Shown: piece after piece, positions 51,382 through 62,112 of the stretch
How the letters are laid out: each line of letters begins with the position of its first letter
How positions within the stretch are numbered: position 1 is the stretch's first letter
Assembly: GCA_018402255.1 (NCBI GenBank)
Contig: JAGYIS010000006.1
Span: forward strand, 49,018-113,017
Source: Marinobacter sp.
GTDB taxonomy: Bacteria > Pseudomonadota > Gammaproteobacteria > Pseudomonadales > Oleiphilaceae
Direction: 5' to 3'
DNA: 64,000 bases
Program-made: the position numbers and the translations under genes
The notes under the pieces: generated by a model
What the model saw: only the letters and a program-made list of their open reading frames with translations
What the model was told of the DNA's origin: nothing
The model's database searches: none

Positions 51382-51410
51382 ATTGTAAGAAATCTGGCGA
51401 TTTTTGTCCA
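51382..51410 (-). promoter_or_regulatory. carAB promoter
   Basis: On the minus strand TGGACA (5/6) and TACAAT (5/6) are spaced by 17 bases. They lie just after the dapB stop and give a leader of roughly 140 bases before carA. Confidence 0.6.
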
Positions 51411-51416
51411 CGACCA

Positions 51417-53359
<1,943 letters not shown>

Positions 53360-53384
53360 GCTTTAAAACCCTGTTGTATAACGA

Positions 53385-53412
53385 GGAAAACGCGAGTCTC
53401 GCTCGCGTTTCC
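53385..53412 (-). terminator. Hairpin between dnaK and dnaJ
   Basis: GGAAAACGCGAG and CTCGCGTTTCC pair around TCTCG. No clear T run follows on the minus strand, so it is more likely an mRNA processing or attenuation element that lowers DnaJ relative to DnaK. Confidence 0.5.
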
Positions 53413-53436
53413 CCAACTACCTGATGTACTTCGGAT

Positions 53437-55362
53437 TTACTTCTTGTCGTCGTCTTTGACTTCTTCGAACTCGGCATCAACTGCATCGTCCGCTTTCTGG
53501 GACTGAGCCTCGTCCTGACCGCCCGCCTGCTGCTCCTGGGCAGCCTGATCCGCATACATCTTCTGAGCCAGCTCGGAAGACACCTCGGTCAACTTCTGAG
53601 TCTTGCTTTCGATGGCTTCCTTGTCAGAGCCAGTCAGCGCTTCCTCAAGATCCTTGATAGCAGCCTCAATGGACTCTTTCTCGCTGTCGGTGACCTTGTC
53701 CGCGGCATCGGTCAGGGTTTTGCGTACCGCGTGAACCATGGCATCACCCTGGTTACGCGCCTGCACCAGCTCTTCGAACTTGCGATCTTCATCGGCGTTG
53801 GCTTCTGCATCACGCACCATCTTCTCGATTTCGTCGTCGTTCAGACCCGAAGACGCCTTGATCACGATCGACTGCTCTTTACCGGTCGCCTTGTCCTTCG
53901 CGGACACGTTCAGGATACCGTTGGCATCGATATCAAAGGTCACTTCGATCTGCGGCACACCGCGCGGCGCCGGCGGAATGTCGGCCAGATCGAAACGGCC
54001 CAGCGACTTGTTCTGCTGCGCCTGTTTACGCTCACCCTGCACTACGTGGATAGTAACCGCCGTCTGGCTGTCATCCGCCGTGGAGAAGGTTTGCGACTTC
54101 TTGGTCGGGATCGTGGTGTTCTTGTCGATCAACGGTGTCGCAACACCACCCATGGTTTCGATACCCAGGGTCAGCGGCGTGACGTCCAGCAGCAGAACGT
54201 CTTTAACATCGCCAGAAAGAACGGCAGCCTGAATCGCAGCACCCATGGCAACGGCTTCATCCGGGTTAACGTCTTTGCGGGCTTCTTTGCCGAAGAACTC
54301 TTTTACTTTCTCTTGTACCAGCGGCATACGGGTCTGGCCGCCAACAAGGATAACCTCGTCGATTTCAGACGTGCTCATACCGGCATCCTTCAGCGCCACT
54401 TTACAGGGCTCAAGGCTGCGCTGGACCAGATCTTCCACCAGGGATTCCAGCTTGGAACGGGTCAGCTTCACGTTCATGTGCTTCGGACCAGACGCATCGG
54501 CCGTGATGTACGGCAGGTTAACGTCGGTCTGCTGGCTGCTGGACAATTCAATCTTGGCCTTCTCACCGGCTTCTTTCAGACGCTGCATGGCCAGAGAGTC
54601 ACCACGGAGGTCGATACCGCTGTCTTTCTTGAACTGGTCGGCTAGGAATTCGATGATTTTCAGGTCGAAGTCTTCACCACCCAAGAAGGTGTCACCGTTG
54701 GTGGCCAGCACTTCAAACTGATGTTCGCCATCGACGTCTGCAATTTCGATGATGGACAGATCGAAGGTACCGCCGCCAAGGTCATAGACCGCGATGGTGC
54801 GATCGCCGGTCTTCTTGTCCATGCCGTAAGCAAGGGCAGCGGCCGTCGGCTCGTTAATAATACGCTTTACGTCAAGACCGGCGATCTTACCGGCATCTTT
54901 GGTCGCCTGGCGCTGGCTGTCGTTGAAGTAGGCCGGCACGGTAATAACCGCTTCGGTCACTTTCTCGCCCAGGTAGTCTTCCGCTGTTTTCTTCATCTTT
55001 TTGAGAATTTCAGCCGACACCTGGGGCGGTGCCATTTTGTCGCCTTTCACTTCAACCCAAGCATCACCGTTGTCCGCCTTGGCAATTTTGTACGGCACCA
55101 TCTTGATGTCTTTCTGGACCACATCGTCTTCAAAACGACGGCCGATCAGACGCTTGATGGCATACAGGGTGTTGTGGGGGTTGGTTACCGCCTGGCGCTT
55201 GGCCGACTGACCGACCAGAATCTCACCGTCGTCTGTGTAGGCAACGATGGACGGGGTCGTGCGATCACCCTCGGCATTTTCAATTACTTTAACCTTGTCG
55301 CCATCCATGATGGCTACACAGGAGTTGGTAGTTCCCAAGTCGATACCAATAATCTTGCTCAT
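53437..55362 (-). CDS. dnaK: Chaperone protein DnaK (Hsp70)
   Basis: A 641-residue ATP-driven chaperone. [34 protein letters not shown] and [16 protein letters not shown] mark the nucleotide-binding domain; the substrate-binding domain and a helical lid end in a Gln/Ala-rich tail and [13 protein letters not shown]. It lies 90 bases after grpE, with a possible second sigma-32 promoter between, and before dnaJ. Confidence 0.98.
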   Translation of the reverse strand: MSKIIGIDLGTTNSCVAIMDGDKVKVIENAEGDRTTPSIVAYTDDGEILVGQSAKRQAVTNPHNTLYAIKRLIGRRFEDDVVQKDIKMVPYKIAKADNGDAWVEVKGDKMAPPQVSAEILKKMKKTAEDYLGEKVTEAVITVPAYFNDSQRQATKDAGKIAGLDVKRIINEPTAAALAYGMDKKTGDRTIAVYDLGGGTFDLSIIEIADVDGEHQFEVLATNGDTFLGGEDFDLKIIEFLADQFKKDSGIDLRGDSLAMQRLKEAGEKAKIELSSSQQTDVNLPYITADASGPKHMNVKLTRSKLESLVEDLVQRSLEPCKVALKDAGMSTSEIDEVILVGGQTRMPLVQEKVKEFFGKEARKDVNPDEAVAMGAAIQAAVLSGDVKDVLLLDVTPLTLGIETMGGVATPLIDKNTTIPTKKSQTFSTADDSQTAVTIHVVQGERKQAQQNKSLGRFDLADIPPAPRGVPQIEVTFDIDANGILNVSAKDKATGKEQSIVIKASSGLNDDEIEKMVRDAEANADEDRKFEELVQARNQGDAMVHAVRKTLTDAADKVTDSEKESIEAAIKDLEEALTGSDKEAIESKTQKLTEVSSELAQKMYADQAAQEQQAGGQDEAQSQKADDAVDAEFEEVKDDDKK

Positions 55363-55429
55363 TGAATCACTCCAAATCTTTCTGAATGCTGTCCCGGGAT
55401 AAAGCCCCGGATTTTGCTGGTTAATCGCT

Positions 55430-55457
55430 ATATTGGCGCTTTAAACGTTTTTTCAAG
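55430..55457 (-). promoter_or_regulatory. Possible second sigma-32 promoter, before dnaK
   Basis: On the minus strand CTTGAAA (a perfect -35) is followed after 12 bases by CGCCAATAT, a partial match to CCCCATNT. It overlaps the grpE stop. Confidence 0.35.
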
Positions 55458-56052
55458 CCTGCTCGTCGATCTTTGGTGCACTTTCGGCCTTGGCGACCAC
55501 CACCATGGCCGGGCGAACAACCCGACCGTTCAGCAGATAACCTTTCTGAACCACCGCCACGACACTGTTTGGCTCAGCATCGGGCGCGGGCACCATCGAC
55601 ATAGCCTCGTGCTGGTTCGGATCAAACGGCTCGCCTACTGGATTAAGCTGCTCAACGTTGAACTTTTTGATGCTGCTCATAAACAGATTGAGGGTCATTT
55701 CGACGCCTTCACGGATAGACGCTACCAGCTCGCCAGCCTCTTCCTGCCCTTCGGTACTTTCAACCGCCTTCTCAAGGCTGTCTGCAACCGGAAGCAGCTC
55801 CTTGACGAACTTCTCGACGGCAAATTTGTGAGCCTTTTCTACATCGATCTCCGCACGGCGACGAACGTTTTGCATCTCGGCCTGCGCACGCAGCGCCTGA
55901 TCCTGGTACTCCTGAAGCTTGGCGCTCAGCACATCCAGCTCAGACCCTTCGTCCGATGCGGCGGCTTCCGCACCACCGACCTGCTCGGCCGCAGCTTCCG
56001 CTGCTTCGTTGCGTTCATCTACCTGTTCGTTGCGCTTATCGTCAGCACTCAT
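55453..56052 (-). CDS. grpE: Nucleotide exchange factor GrpE
   Basis: A 199-residue dimeric factor that exchanges ADP on DnaK. The long N-terminal coiled coil (~1-90) is acidic and Ala/Glu-rich, with [45 protein letters not shown] conserved; the C-terminal beta domain includes [18 protein letters not shown] and [22 protein letters not shown] heat-shock promoter lies upstream. Confidence 0.97.
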   Translation of the reverse strand: MSADDKRNEQVDERNEAAEAAAEQVGGAEAAASDEGSELDVLSAKLQEYQDQALRAQAEMQNVRRRAEIDVEKAHKFAVEKFVKELLPVADSLEKAVESTEGQEEAGELVASIREGVEMTLNLFMSSIKKFNVEQLNPVGEPFDPNQHEAMSMVPAPDAEPNSVVAVVQKGYLLNGRVVRPAMVVVAKAESAPKIDEQA

Positions 56053-56143
56053 GACAACTCCTGATGGATTTTCCCAAGGCCCTGAGGCCTGCGGCTAAAT
56101 GAGCCCCGCCTGTACCGGCAGGAAAATACGGCTTTGCGAACGG

Positions 56144-56171
56144 ATATGGGGCCCGCCCGCCTGGTTTCAAC
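56144..56171 (-). promoter_or_regulatory. Sigma-32 heat-shock promoter of grpE-dnaK-dnaJ
   Basis: On the minus strand GTTGAAA (6 of 7 of CTTGAAA), a 13-base spacer and CCCCATAT match the E. coli sigma-32 consensus almost exactly. It lies 92 bases upstream of grpE. Confidence 0.75.
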
Positions 56172-56230
56172 CTTAAACAATGCAATCTTTACGTTTTTGG
56201 GCGCCGGATCATTTGCAAACGAGAAAAACC

Positions 56231-56246
56231 CTGTATATATTCACAG
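56231..56246 (+). promoter_or_regulatory. LexA (SOS) box 1 of recN
   Basis: CTGTATATATTCACAG matches CTGT-N8-ACAG with an AT-rich core. It is 70 bases upstream of the recN start. Confidence 0.88.
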
Positions 56247-56249
56247 CAA

Positions 56250-56265
56250 CTGTATGGAATCACAG
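56250..56265 (+). promoter_or_regulatory. LexA (SOS) box 2 of recN
   Basis: CTGTATGGAATCACAG also fits CTGT-N8-ACAG, 19 bases (two helical turns) from box 1. recN of E. coli likewise carries more than one SOS box. Confidence 0.8.
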
Positions 56266-56315
56266 TACCCTGAAATGAATCAGAGTATTTTCAGCTCTGA
56301 CCGGAGGTGATCGGC

Positions 56316-57995
56316 ATGCTTTTACAACTCACGGTATCCAATTACGCCATTGCTGAGCGGGTCGACCTGCATTTCAGCAAGGGCATGACAGCGCTCACCG
56401 GTGAAACCGGTGCCGGCAAGTCCATCGTTCTCGACGCGCTCGGCCTGGCTATGGGCGGCCGTGCCGATGCTGGTGCCGTTCGCCATGGTGCCAAACGCGC
56501 CGACATTACCGCCAGCTTCGACATCACTCGTATCCCGGAAGCGCGCCAGTGGCTGGAAGAGCACGAGCTCGACGATAAAGACGACTGCATTCTGCGCCGC
56601 GCCATCAGCAAAGACGGCCGATCAAAAGCGTTCATCAACGGCCAGCCTTGCCCACTGTCCCAGCTTAAAGAGCTGGGCGGCCAGCTGATGGACATTCACA
56701 GCCAACATCAACATCAGTCGCTCCTGCAGAAAGAAACTCATCGCAAATTGCTGGACGAATTTGCCGGTGCGGACAGCCTTGCAGAAGACACCCGGAGCGC
56801 CTGGAAAGCCTGGAATCAGATACGGCAAAAACTGAACCTGCGCCGTCAGAACGCCGACGAAGCCGAGGCAAAGCTGCAGCTGCTGCGCTATCAGGTGGAG
56901 GAGCTGGACAGGCTCGCCCTGGAGTCCGGCGAACAGGAAGCGCTGGAGCAAGAACAAGGGCAACTCAGCCAGGCCGACGCCGTTCTGCACAGTAGCCATC
57001 AGGCCGCGCTGTTATGCTCAGAAGATGAGATCAGTGCATCCGATCTGCTCCGCCAGGCTCTGCAGCAACTGGAGCAGTTGCCGGTTGATGTGCCTGCGCT
57101 GGCAGACACCATCCAGATGCTCACCGAAGCCCAGATCCAGATCAGCGAAGCCGGTGACAACCTTCGTCACTTTGTTGAGGATTACGAGGCCGACCCGGCC
57201 CGTCTGGCCGAGGTTGAAGAACGACTGAGCGCCATTTACCAGATGGCCCGCAAACACCGCATTACCCCTGAAGAGCTACCCGAGCTACACCAGCGCCTGA
57301 GTGCAGAGCTGGCAGAACTGGACGGTGGAGAAGGCAGCCTGGAACAACTGGAAGTTGAGCTTGGCAAACATCGGGAACAATTCGATGAGCTTTCGCACCA
57401 ACTGACTGAGAAACGTGAGCGCGCAGCCACCGAACTTGACCAGCGCATCGCCGCCGAACTGGTCCAGCTGGGCATGCCCGCTGTGCAGTTTGTCACTCGC
57501 CTGGAGCGAAACAGCAACGACGAACCCGCTGCTCACGGTATGGAAGACATTGAATTTCTGGTCAGTGCCAACCCGGGGCAACCTGCCCGGCCGCTCGCCA
57601 AAGTCGCTTCCGGGGGCGAACTTTCACGAATCAGCCTTGCAATTCAGGTGGTTGTGGCACAGACCTCGACCACGCCAACCCTGGTGTTCGACGAAGTCGA
57701 TGTTGGCATTGGCGGCGGCACCGCAGAGGTAGTAGGTCGCCTGTTGCGAGCCCTGGGCAGTAACGGTCAGGTGCTGTGCGTCACGCACTTGCCCCAGGTG
57801 GCCGCGCAGTGCCATCAACACCTGTTTGTCAGCAAATTCACCGAACAGGACGCCACCTACTCACGCATTGAACCGCTGGATGATCAGGGCAGGATCAGTG
57901 AAGTGGCGAGAATGCTGGGTGGCGTCGACATGACCGAACACACCATTGCCCATGCCCGGGAGATGTTCGTAAAAGGTCAGGCGACCCATCACTGA
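56316..57995 (+). CDS. recN: DNA repair protein RecN
   Basis: A 559-residue SMC-like ATPase that acts in double-strand break repair and holds sister DNA together. Walker A is TGETGAGKSIVLDAL, followed by two long coiled-coil arms (~150-360), the signature LAKVASGGELSRISLAIQVV and Walker B TLVFDEVDVGIGG. ATG at 56316 follows GGAGGTG at six bases; GTG at 56307 is weaker. Two LexA boxes overlap its promoter, so it is SOS-induced. Confidence 0.96.
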   Translation: MLLQLTVSNYAIAERVDLHFSKGMTALTGETGAGKSIVLDALGLAMGGRADAGAVRHGAKRADITASFDITRIPEARQWLEEHELDDKDDCILRRAISKDGRSKAFINGQPCPLSQLKELGGQLMDIHSQHQHQSLLQKETHRKLLDEFAGADSLAEDTRSAWKAWNQIRQKLNLRRQNADEAEAKLQLLRYQVEELDRLALESGEQEALEQEQGQLSQADAVLHSSHQAALLCSEDEISASDLLRQALQQLEQLPVDVPALADTIQMLTEAQIQISEAGDNLRHFVEDYEADPARLAEVEERLSAIYQMARKHRITPEELPELHQRLSAELAELDGGEGSLEQLEVELGKHREQFDELSHQLTEKRERAATELDQRIAAELVQLGMPAVQFVTRLERNSNDEPAAHGMEDIEFLVSANPGQPARPLAKVASGGELSRISLAIQVVVAQTSTTPTLVFDEVDVGIGGGTAEVVGRLLRALGSNGQVLCVTHLPQVAAQCHQHLFVSKFTEQDATYSRIEPLDDQGRISEVARMLGGVDMTEHTIAHAREMFVKGQATHH

Positions 57996-58019
57996 ACCCC
58001 CTCTCGCTTCGGAGAGATC

Positions 58020-58052
58020 TTGGGGCCGGCGTTTGCTGGCCCCTTTTTTTGC
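58020..58052. terminator. Bidirectional terminator between recN and fur
   Basis: GGGGCC and GGCCCC enclose a GC-rich loop and are followed by seven T residues; it lies between the convergent recN and fur stops. Confidence 0.85.
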
Positions 58053-58053
58053 T

Positions 58054-58473
58054 TTATTTTTTATCAGACTTCAAAGGTTTTACGTACAGAATCAGGCTGT
58101 GATCAACGATTTCATAGCCATGCTCTTTGGCAATCTTCTGCTGACGCTCTTCAATAATGTCGTCAACAAATTCGACCACCTCACCGGTTTGAGTGCATAC
58201 CATGTGATCATGGTGATCATCTCCGGCCATCTCAAACACTGCATGACCACCTTCAAAGTTGTGACGCAGCACAAGACCGGCAGCCTCGAACTGGGTCAAA
58301 ACCCTGTAGACTGTTGCCAGGCCCACATCGTCACCTTGATCCAGAAGCTTTTTATAGACATCCTCAGCACTCAGGTGATGCTCTTTCGCGTTTTCCAGGA
58401 TGTTGAAGATTTTGACCCTCGGCAGGGTAACCTTCAGACCGACCTTTCGTAATTCGGCGTTTTCAGATGGCAT
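58054..58473 (-). CDS. fur: Ferric uptake regulator Fur
   Basis: A 139-residue iron-responsive repressor. Winged-helix residues LGLATVYRVLTQFEAAGLVLRHNF-type (here VGLATVYRVL...) and the metal site HDHMVCTQTGEVVEF are seen. The second Cys of the E. coli CxxC is missing, as also in Pseudomonas Fur. The start at 58473 begins MPSENAELRK; GTG at 58485 adds four residues. It is divergent from bamE. Confidence 0.95.
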   Translation of the reverse strand: MPSENAELRKVGLKVTLPRVKIFNILENAKEHHLSAEDVYKKLLDQGDDVGLATVYRVLTQFEAAGLVLRHNFEGGHAVFEMAGDDHHDHMVCTQTGEVVEFVDDIIEERQQKIAKEHGYEIVDHSLILYVKPLKSDKK

Positions 58474-58595
58474 GTTACTATTCACTCGTTGGTGTGCCTT
58501 ACGGCTTCCGGTATGATGAAGCCGCCGTTCAACGGATAACCCGTTTCACACCTGCTCAATGCAGGCGATTTCAAGATAGAGGATTTCCCCCGGCG

Positions 58596-58928
58596 ATGCA
58601 AAAGCTCACAGCTATCGTTCTTATTAGCATTTTATCCTTGGCCGGCTGCGCGTTTCCCGGCGTTTACAAAATCAACGTCCAGCAGGGTAACATCGTCACC
58701 GACGAAGAACTGAAAAGCTTGTCTGAAGGCATGCCGAGAAGTCAGGTGCGCGCAGTCATGGGCTCACCCCTGATGCTCAACCCGATTGACCCTTCACGGG
58801 AGTACTATGTGTACACCTTCCAGCGTCGGGGCGGTGACATCGAGGAACAACGCATCATTGTCTATTACAAGGGCGACGAGTTCAGCCATTATGAGGCACA
58901 GCTACTCGAGGAAACCCCGGCCTACTGA
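58596..58928 (+). CDS. bamE: Outer-membrane assembly lipoprotein BamE
   Basis: A 110-residue lipoprotein of the BAM complex that inserts beta-barrels. The signal MQKLTAIVLISILSLAGC ends in the lipobox LAGC (Cys18). VYKINVQQGN, MPRSQVRAVMGSPLMLNPIDPSREYYVYTFQRRG are the family blocks (OmlA/SmpA). The start at 58596 is required for the signal peptide. The omlA-fur divergent pair is well known in Pseudomonas. Confidence 0.95.
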   Translation: MQKLTAIVLISILSLAGCAFPGVYKINVQQGNIVTDEELKSLSEGMPRSQVRAVMGSPLMLNPIDPSREYYVYTFQRRGGDIEEQRIIVYYKGDEFSHYEAQLLEETPAY

Positions 58929-58942
58929 TTGCCCGGTCAGAG

Positions 58943-59221
58943 TCAGGCCTTCTTTTTGGCCCGGTTCAACCGGGCCTGCTTCGGATCTATCTTCAACGGC
59001 CGATAGAGTTCAATCCGGTCTCCCTCGCGGAGTTGGTGTGCGACAGGGTCCTTGATCACCTTCCCGAATACACCCATATCAATTGCGTCTGCGTCGATCT
59101 CGGGAAAGATATCGGTAATGCCGGACAACTTCACGGCCTCAATGGCGGTAGCGCCTTCAGGAACTTCAACCTCGACAATCTGCTGTTTGTCCGGGCGTGC
59201 ATAAGCCACCTCTACCAACAT
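58943..59221 (-). CDS. rnfH: RnfH family ubiquitin-fold protein
   Basis: A 92-residue UPF0125/RnfH protein with a beta-grasp fold: VEVAYARPDKQQIVEVEVPEGATAIEAVKLSGI and MGVFGKVIKDPVAHQLREGDRIELYRPL. It ends with a basic tail (KQARLNRAKKKA). It overlaps ratA by one base and is cotranscribed with it. The pair ratA-rnfH (E. coli yfjG-yfjF) has been discussed as a toxin-antitoxin pair, with RnfH as possible antitoxin; the true role is open. Confidence 0.92.
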   Translation of the reverse strand: MLVEVAYARPDKQQIVEVEVPEGATAIEAVKLSGITDIFPEIDADAIDMGVFGKVIKDPVAHQLREGDRIELYRPLKIDPKQARLNRAKKKA

Positions 59222-59667
59222 CAGACCAACCCTCCCCGATAGATTTCGTCAGCACGACGACAAAACGCATCAACCATGGTGGTGGCGGCCTGATTGAAGA
59301 CCGGACCAAACGTCATTCTGGACAATGACCCTGAAAACTCGAACTCCAGAGTCAGAATAACCTTGCAGGCATGGTCATCCAGCGCCCTAAAATGCCAGCG
59401 GCCCCGCAGATTCTTTAGTGGCCCATCCACCAAGCTCATTTCTATGGTTTCCGGCATCAACAACTGATTACGCGTGGTCAGTCGGTGGCGCACGCCACCC
59501 TTGGCAATCTCCAGTGACGCCATAATCTCGGCGTCTGTCTGTTCATGCACTTCCGCCCCGGCGCACCAGGGCAAAAACTCAGGATAGCGGGCAATATCGT
59601 TGACCAGGTGGAACATGCGTTCAGCCGAATGCATGACCAATGCGGTCTTATCAATCTGATGAGCCAT
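59221..59667 (-). CDS. ratA: RatA family START/polyketide cyclase-like protein
   Basis: A 148-residue START-like protein (YfjG/RatA, Coq10-like). MERMFHLVNDIARYPEFLPWC-type (AERMFHLVNDIARYPEFLPWCAGAEV) and LVDGPLKNLRGRWHFRALDD are the conserved pieces. E. coli RatA was reported to block 70S ribosome association; homologues in mitochondria bind ubiquinone, so a quinone role is equally possible. It lies in the conserved smpB-ratA-rnfH-bamE neighbourhood, here with a transporter inserted before smpB. Confidence 0.92.
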   Translation of the reverse strand: MAHQIDKTALVMHSAERMFHLVNDIARYPEFLPWCAGAEVHEQTDAEIMASLEIAKGGVRHRLTTRNQLLMPETIEMSLVDGPLKNLRGRWHFRALDDHACKVILTLEFEFSGSLSRMTFGPVFNQAATTMVDAFCRRADEIYRGGLV

Positions 59668-59725
59668 GAAAACCAGGGTTCCTGCGCGTTACAACCATTG
59701 GGACTGGACCGTTGGGCCAGGCCAG

Positions 59726-61321
59726 CTACACACTATGATAAAGGATATCGGCGCCATTGGGGCTGTTTTCAACCGGTTCGGTCCCCGGAGCACTATCCCT
59801 GAGCTCTTGCCGGGAGCCATCTGATTCACCGTCTGGCGCAGACTGCGGTCGCTGAGGCTCGGCCTCCGGCTGGGTCGGCGCAGCCTCCTCTGCGACACTC
59901 CCCTGACCACACCAAATTGCAGCGCTGCCGTTATTGCAAAGGTTGGTCAGCGAGAACACCGTGTATTGTAGCCCGATCCAGGCAATGACAACGGGCAACA
60001 CCAGGCGCATCACCCAGTACCAGATTTTGCGTATGACCACCGGTGTGCTGCCCAGAATTTGCGCCGAGTAACGCCGAGTAAGGCACCAGCCCGCAAACGC
60101 AGCGATCAGAATGGCCACCAACGGGATCAGCAGGCCCCCGGTGACCAGTTCAATCCATCGGAACATGGTCGCTCCGGCGAATTGATAATCCGCCCAAAGA
60201 TTGAACGACAACAACGAAACCAAGCCAGCCATCCAGACCGCAACGCCTGCAATGACCGCTGCCCAGCCCCGAGGTGACCCGGTCCACTCACGCAGCCAGC
60301 CAACAACAGGCTCCAGCAGTGAGATTGCCGTGGCCCATACGATCATCACGACCAGAAGAAATACTGCCGCAATCACAACCTGACTGTATGGCAGCTGCGC
60401 CAGCGTCACCGGCAACGACACAAACAAAAGACCAAAGCCACGCTCGCCATCCAGACTGGAACCATCCAGCGCCACCGAAAACATCATCAGGCCGGCAACA
60501 ATGGCGACCAGGGTGTCCATCAACACGACTGCAAGCACCGAGCGTTTCAGTCGCGTGTGGGTAGTGCTGTAAGCACCGAAGATAGCCCACACCCCCATCC
60601 CGAGGCCAAGAGTATAAAACGCGTGAAAAAATGCCGCCTGCAAGCTGTCGAAGCCGACATCGTCAGGTCTCAGGGCGAGGATGTAGTCAACCCCCGCGTC
60701 AAGCCGCCCGTGACTGGCCGACAATACGAACATAGCCAGCATCAACAGAAATGCAGCAGGTACGATCATGCGCAGAGAGCGCTCCAGCCCCTTCACCACT
60801 CCCTGCGCAGAAACCCAGACCACGAGAATCAGGAAAAACGCATGCCAGGCCATAAATTCACGATAGCGACCAGGATTTGAGACAAAATCCGAGAGCATTC
60901 CGGTGGCTGACGACTGCGTCGCAACGCCAAAGCGATCAGTTGCACCAAAAAATACGTAGGCAAGCACAATGCCGCCGAATACTGCAGTGAATGACAACAC
61001 CAGAAACGCCGCGAGAATGCTCAGCGGCCCGGCCAGTCGCCACAGCGGCGAACAACCGGCACTTTTCACCAGACCATCCATTGCCAATACAATGCCGTGA
61101 CGCGAATGGCGGCCCAGTACCGCCTCCGTCACCATCAAAGGCAAGGTAACCAGTAACAAACAGGCAAGGTACAGCAGCACGAACAGGCCGCCCCCGTGCA
61201 CACTTGCCAGGTACGGGAACTGCCATAGGTTGGCGAGGCCGACGGTTGCACCGAGCGCGGCCCAGAAAAAAGTAGATTTTCGGGTAAACGACCCGATCGA
61301 CGTGTGATATTTGCCCAGCAT
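59726..61321 (-). CDS. Sodium-dependent transporter, SNF family
   Basis: A 531-residue protein with about 11 membrane segments. ATVGLANLWQFPYLASVHGGGLFVLLYL is the neurotransmitter:sodium symporter signature (sodium-binding TM1), followed by the FFHAFYTLGLGMGVWAIFGAY TM6 region. Substrate is an amino acid or similar. The C-terminal ~70 residues (from about VAEEAAPTQPEAEPQRPQSAP) are an unusual Pro/Glu/Ser-rich soluble tail. The start at 61321 is the first Met before the membrane domain (MLGKYHTSIGSFTRK). It breaks the usual smpB-ratA adjacency. Confidence 0.85.
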   Translation of the reverse strand: MLGKYHTSIGSFTRKSTFFWAALGATVGLANLWQFPYLASVHGGGLFVLLYLACLLLVTLPLMVTEAVLGRHSRHGIVLAMDGLVKSAGCSPLWRLAGPLSILAAFLVLSFTAVFGGIVLAYVFFGATDRFGVATQSSATGMLSDFVSNPGRYREFMAWHAFFLILVVWVSAQGVVKGLERSLRMIVPAAFLLMLAMFVLSASHGRLDAGVDYILALRPDDVGFDSLQAAFFHAFYTLGLGMGVWAIFGAYSTTHTRLKRSVLAVVLMDTLVAIVAGLMMFSVALDGSSLDGERGFGLLFVSLPVTLAQLPYSQVVIAAVFLLVVMIVWATAISLLEPVVGWLREWTGSPRGWAAVIAGVAVWMAGLVSLLSFNLWADYQFAGATMFRWIELVTGGLLIPLVAILIAAFAGWCLTRRYSAQILGSTPVVIRKIWYWVMRLVLPVVIAWIGLQYTVFSLTNLCNNGSAAIWCGQGSVAEEAAPTQPEAEPQRPQSAPDGESDGSRQELRDSAPGTEPVENSPNGADILYHSV

Positions 61322-61494
61322 TCCAATCCCTGACAAACAGTGGCGCTCCATTGTAGCTGAACACATGGCACCTGAACGACCTGTACCATCGGTGAAATCG
61401 TGACCCGCCCGGCAGTCCTGAGCTACAATGCGCGTTTTGCCGGCACATGCACTCCCCGCCGGCCTACACATTCTTCCGATCCCGGACAGGATTC

Positions 61495-61974
61495 ATGAGC
61501 AAGAAGAAAGCAAGCGGACCAACCAGTAGCACTATCGCCCTTAACAAAAAGGCGAAACACGAATATCACATTGAGGACCGATTTGAAGCGGGCCTTGCCC
61601 TGCTAGGCTGGGAAGTTAAATCCCTGCGCGCTGGCAAAGGCCAACTGGTGGATGCTTATGTGCTACTGAAAGACGGCGAAGCCTGGTTGCTGGGCGCGCA
61701 CATCATGCCCTTGAATGCCGCCTCTACTCACGTGATCGCTGACCCGACCCGAACCCGCAAGTTGCTGCTTCACGCCAAAGAGATCGCCCGGATCGTAGGC
61801 CAGGTCAGCCAGGACGGCTACACCTGTATTCCGCTGGCGCTGTACTGGAAACACAACAAAGTGAAGTGTGAAATCGCCCTGGTTAAAGGCAAAAAACTCT
61901 TCGACAAACGCGCCACCGAAAAGGAACGTGACTGGAACCGCCAGAAGCAGAGAATCATGCGCGAGGCCAACTGA
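61495..61974 (+). CDS. smpB: SsrA-binding protein SmpB
   Basis: A 159-residue protein that binds tmRNA and brings it to stalled ribosomes. [43 protein letters not shown] and the C-terminal [16 protein letters not shown] match SmpB throughout. ATG at 61495 follows AGGA. Its RNA partner ssrA lies 1.6 kb downstream on the same strand. Confidence 0.97.
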   Translation: MSKKKASGPTSSTIALNKKAKHEYHIEDRFEAGLALLGWEVKSLRAGKGQLVDAYVLLKDGEAWLLGAHIMPLNAASTHVIADPTRTRKLLLHAKEIARIVGQVSQDGYTCIPLALYWKHNKVKCEIALVKGKKLFDKRATEKERDWNRQKQRIMREAN

Positions 61975-62112
61975 GCCTCGCCTTTCTGTCGCCTTTACCC
62001 ACTCTTTTGCACCTACCAAAACCCTCCTATACTCAGTGGTTCACTTTACCTCCGACCCCGAAAGCAGTAACCCAGGGCGGCCCCATACCGGTACATAGCA
62101 TAGGGAGGGCTT

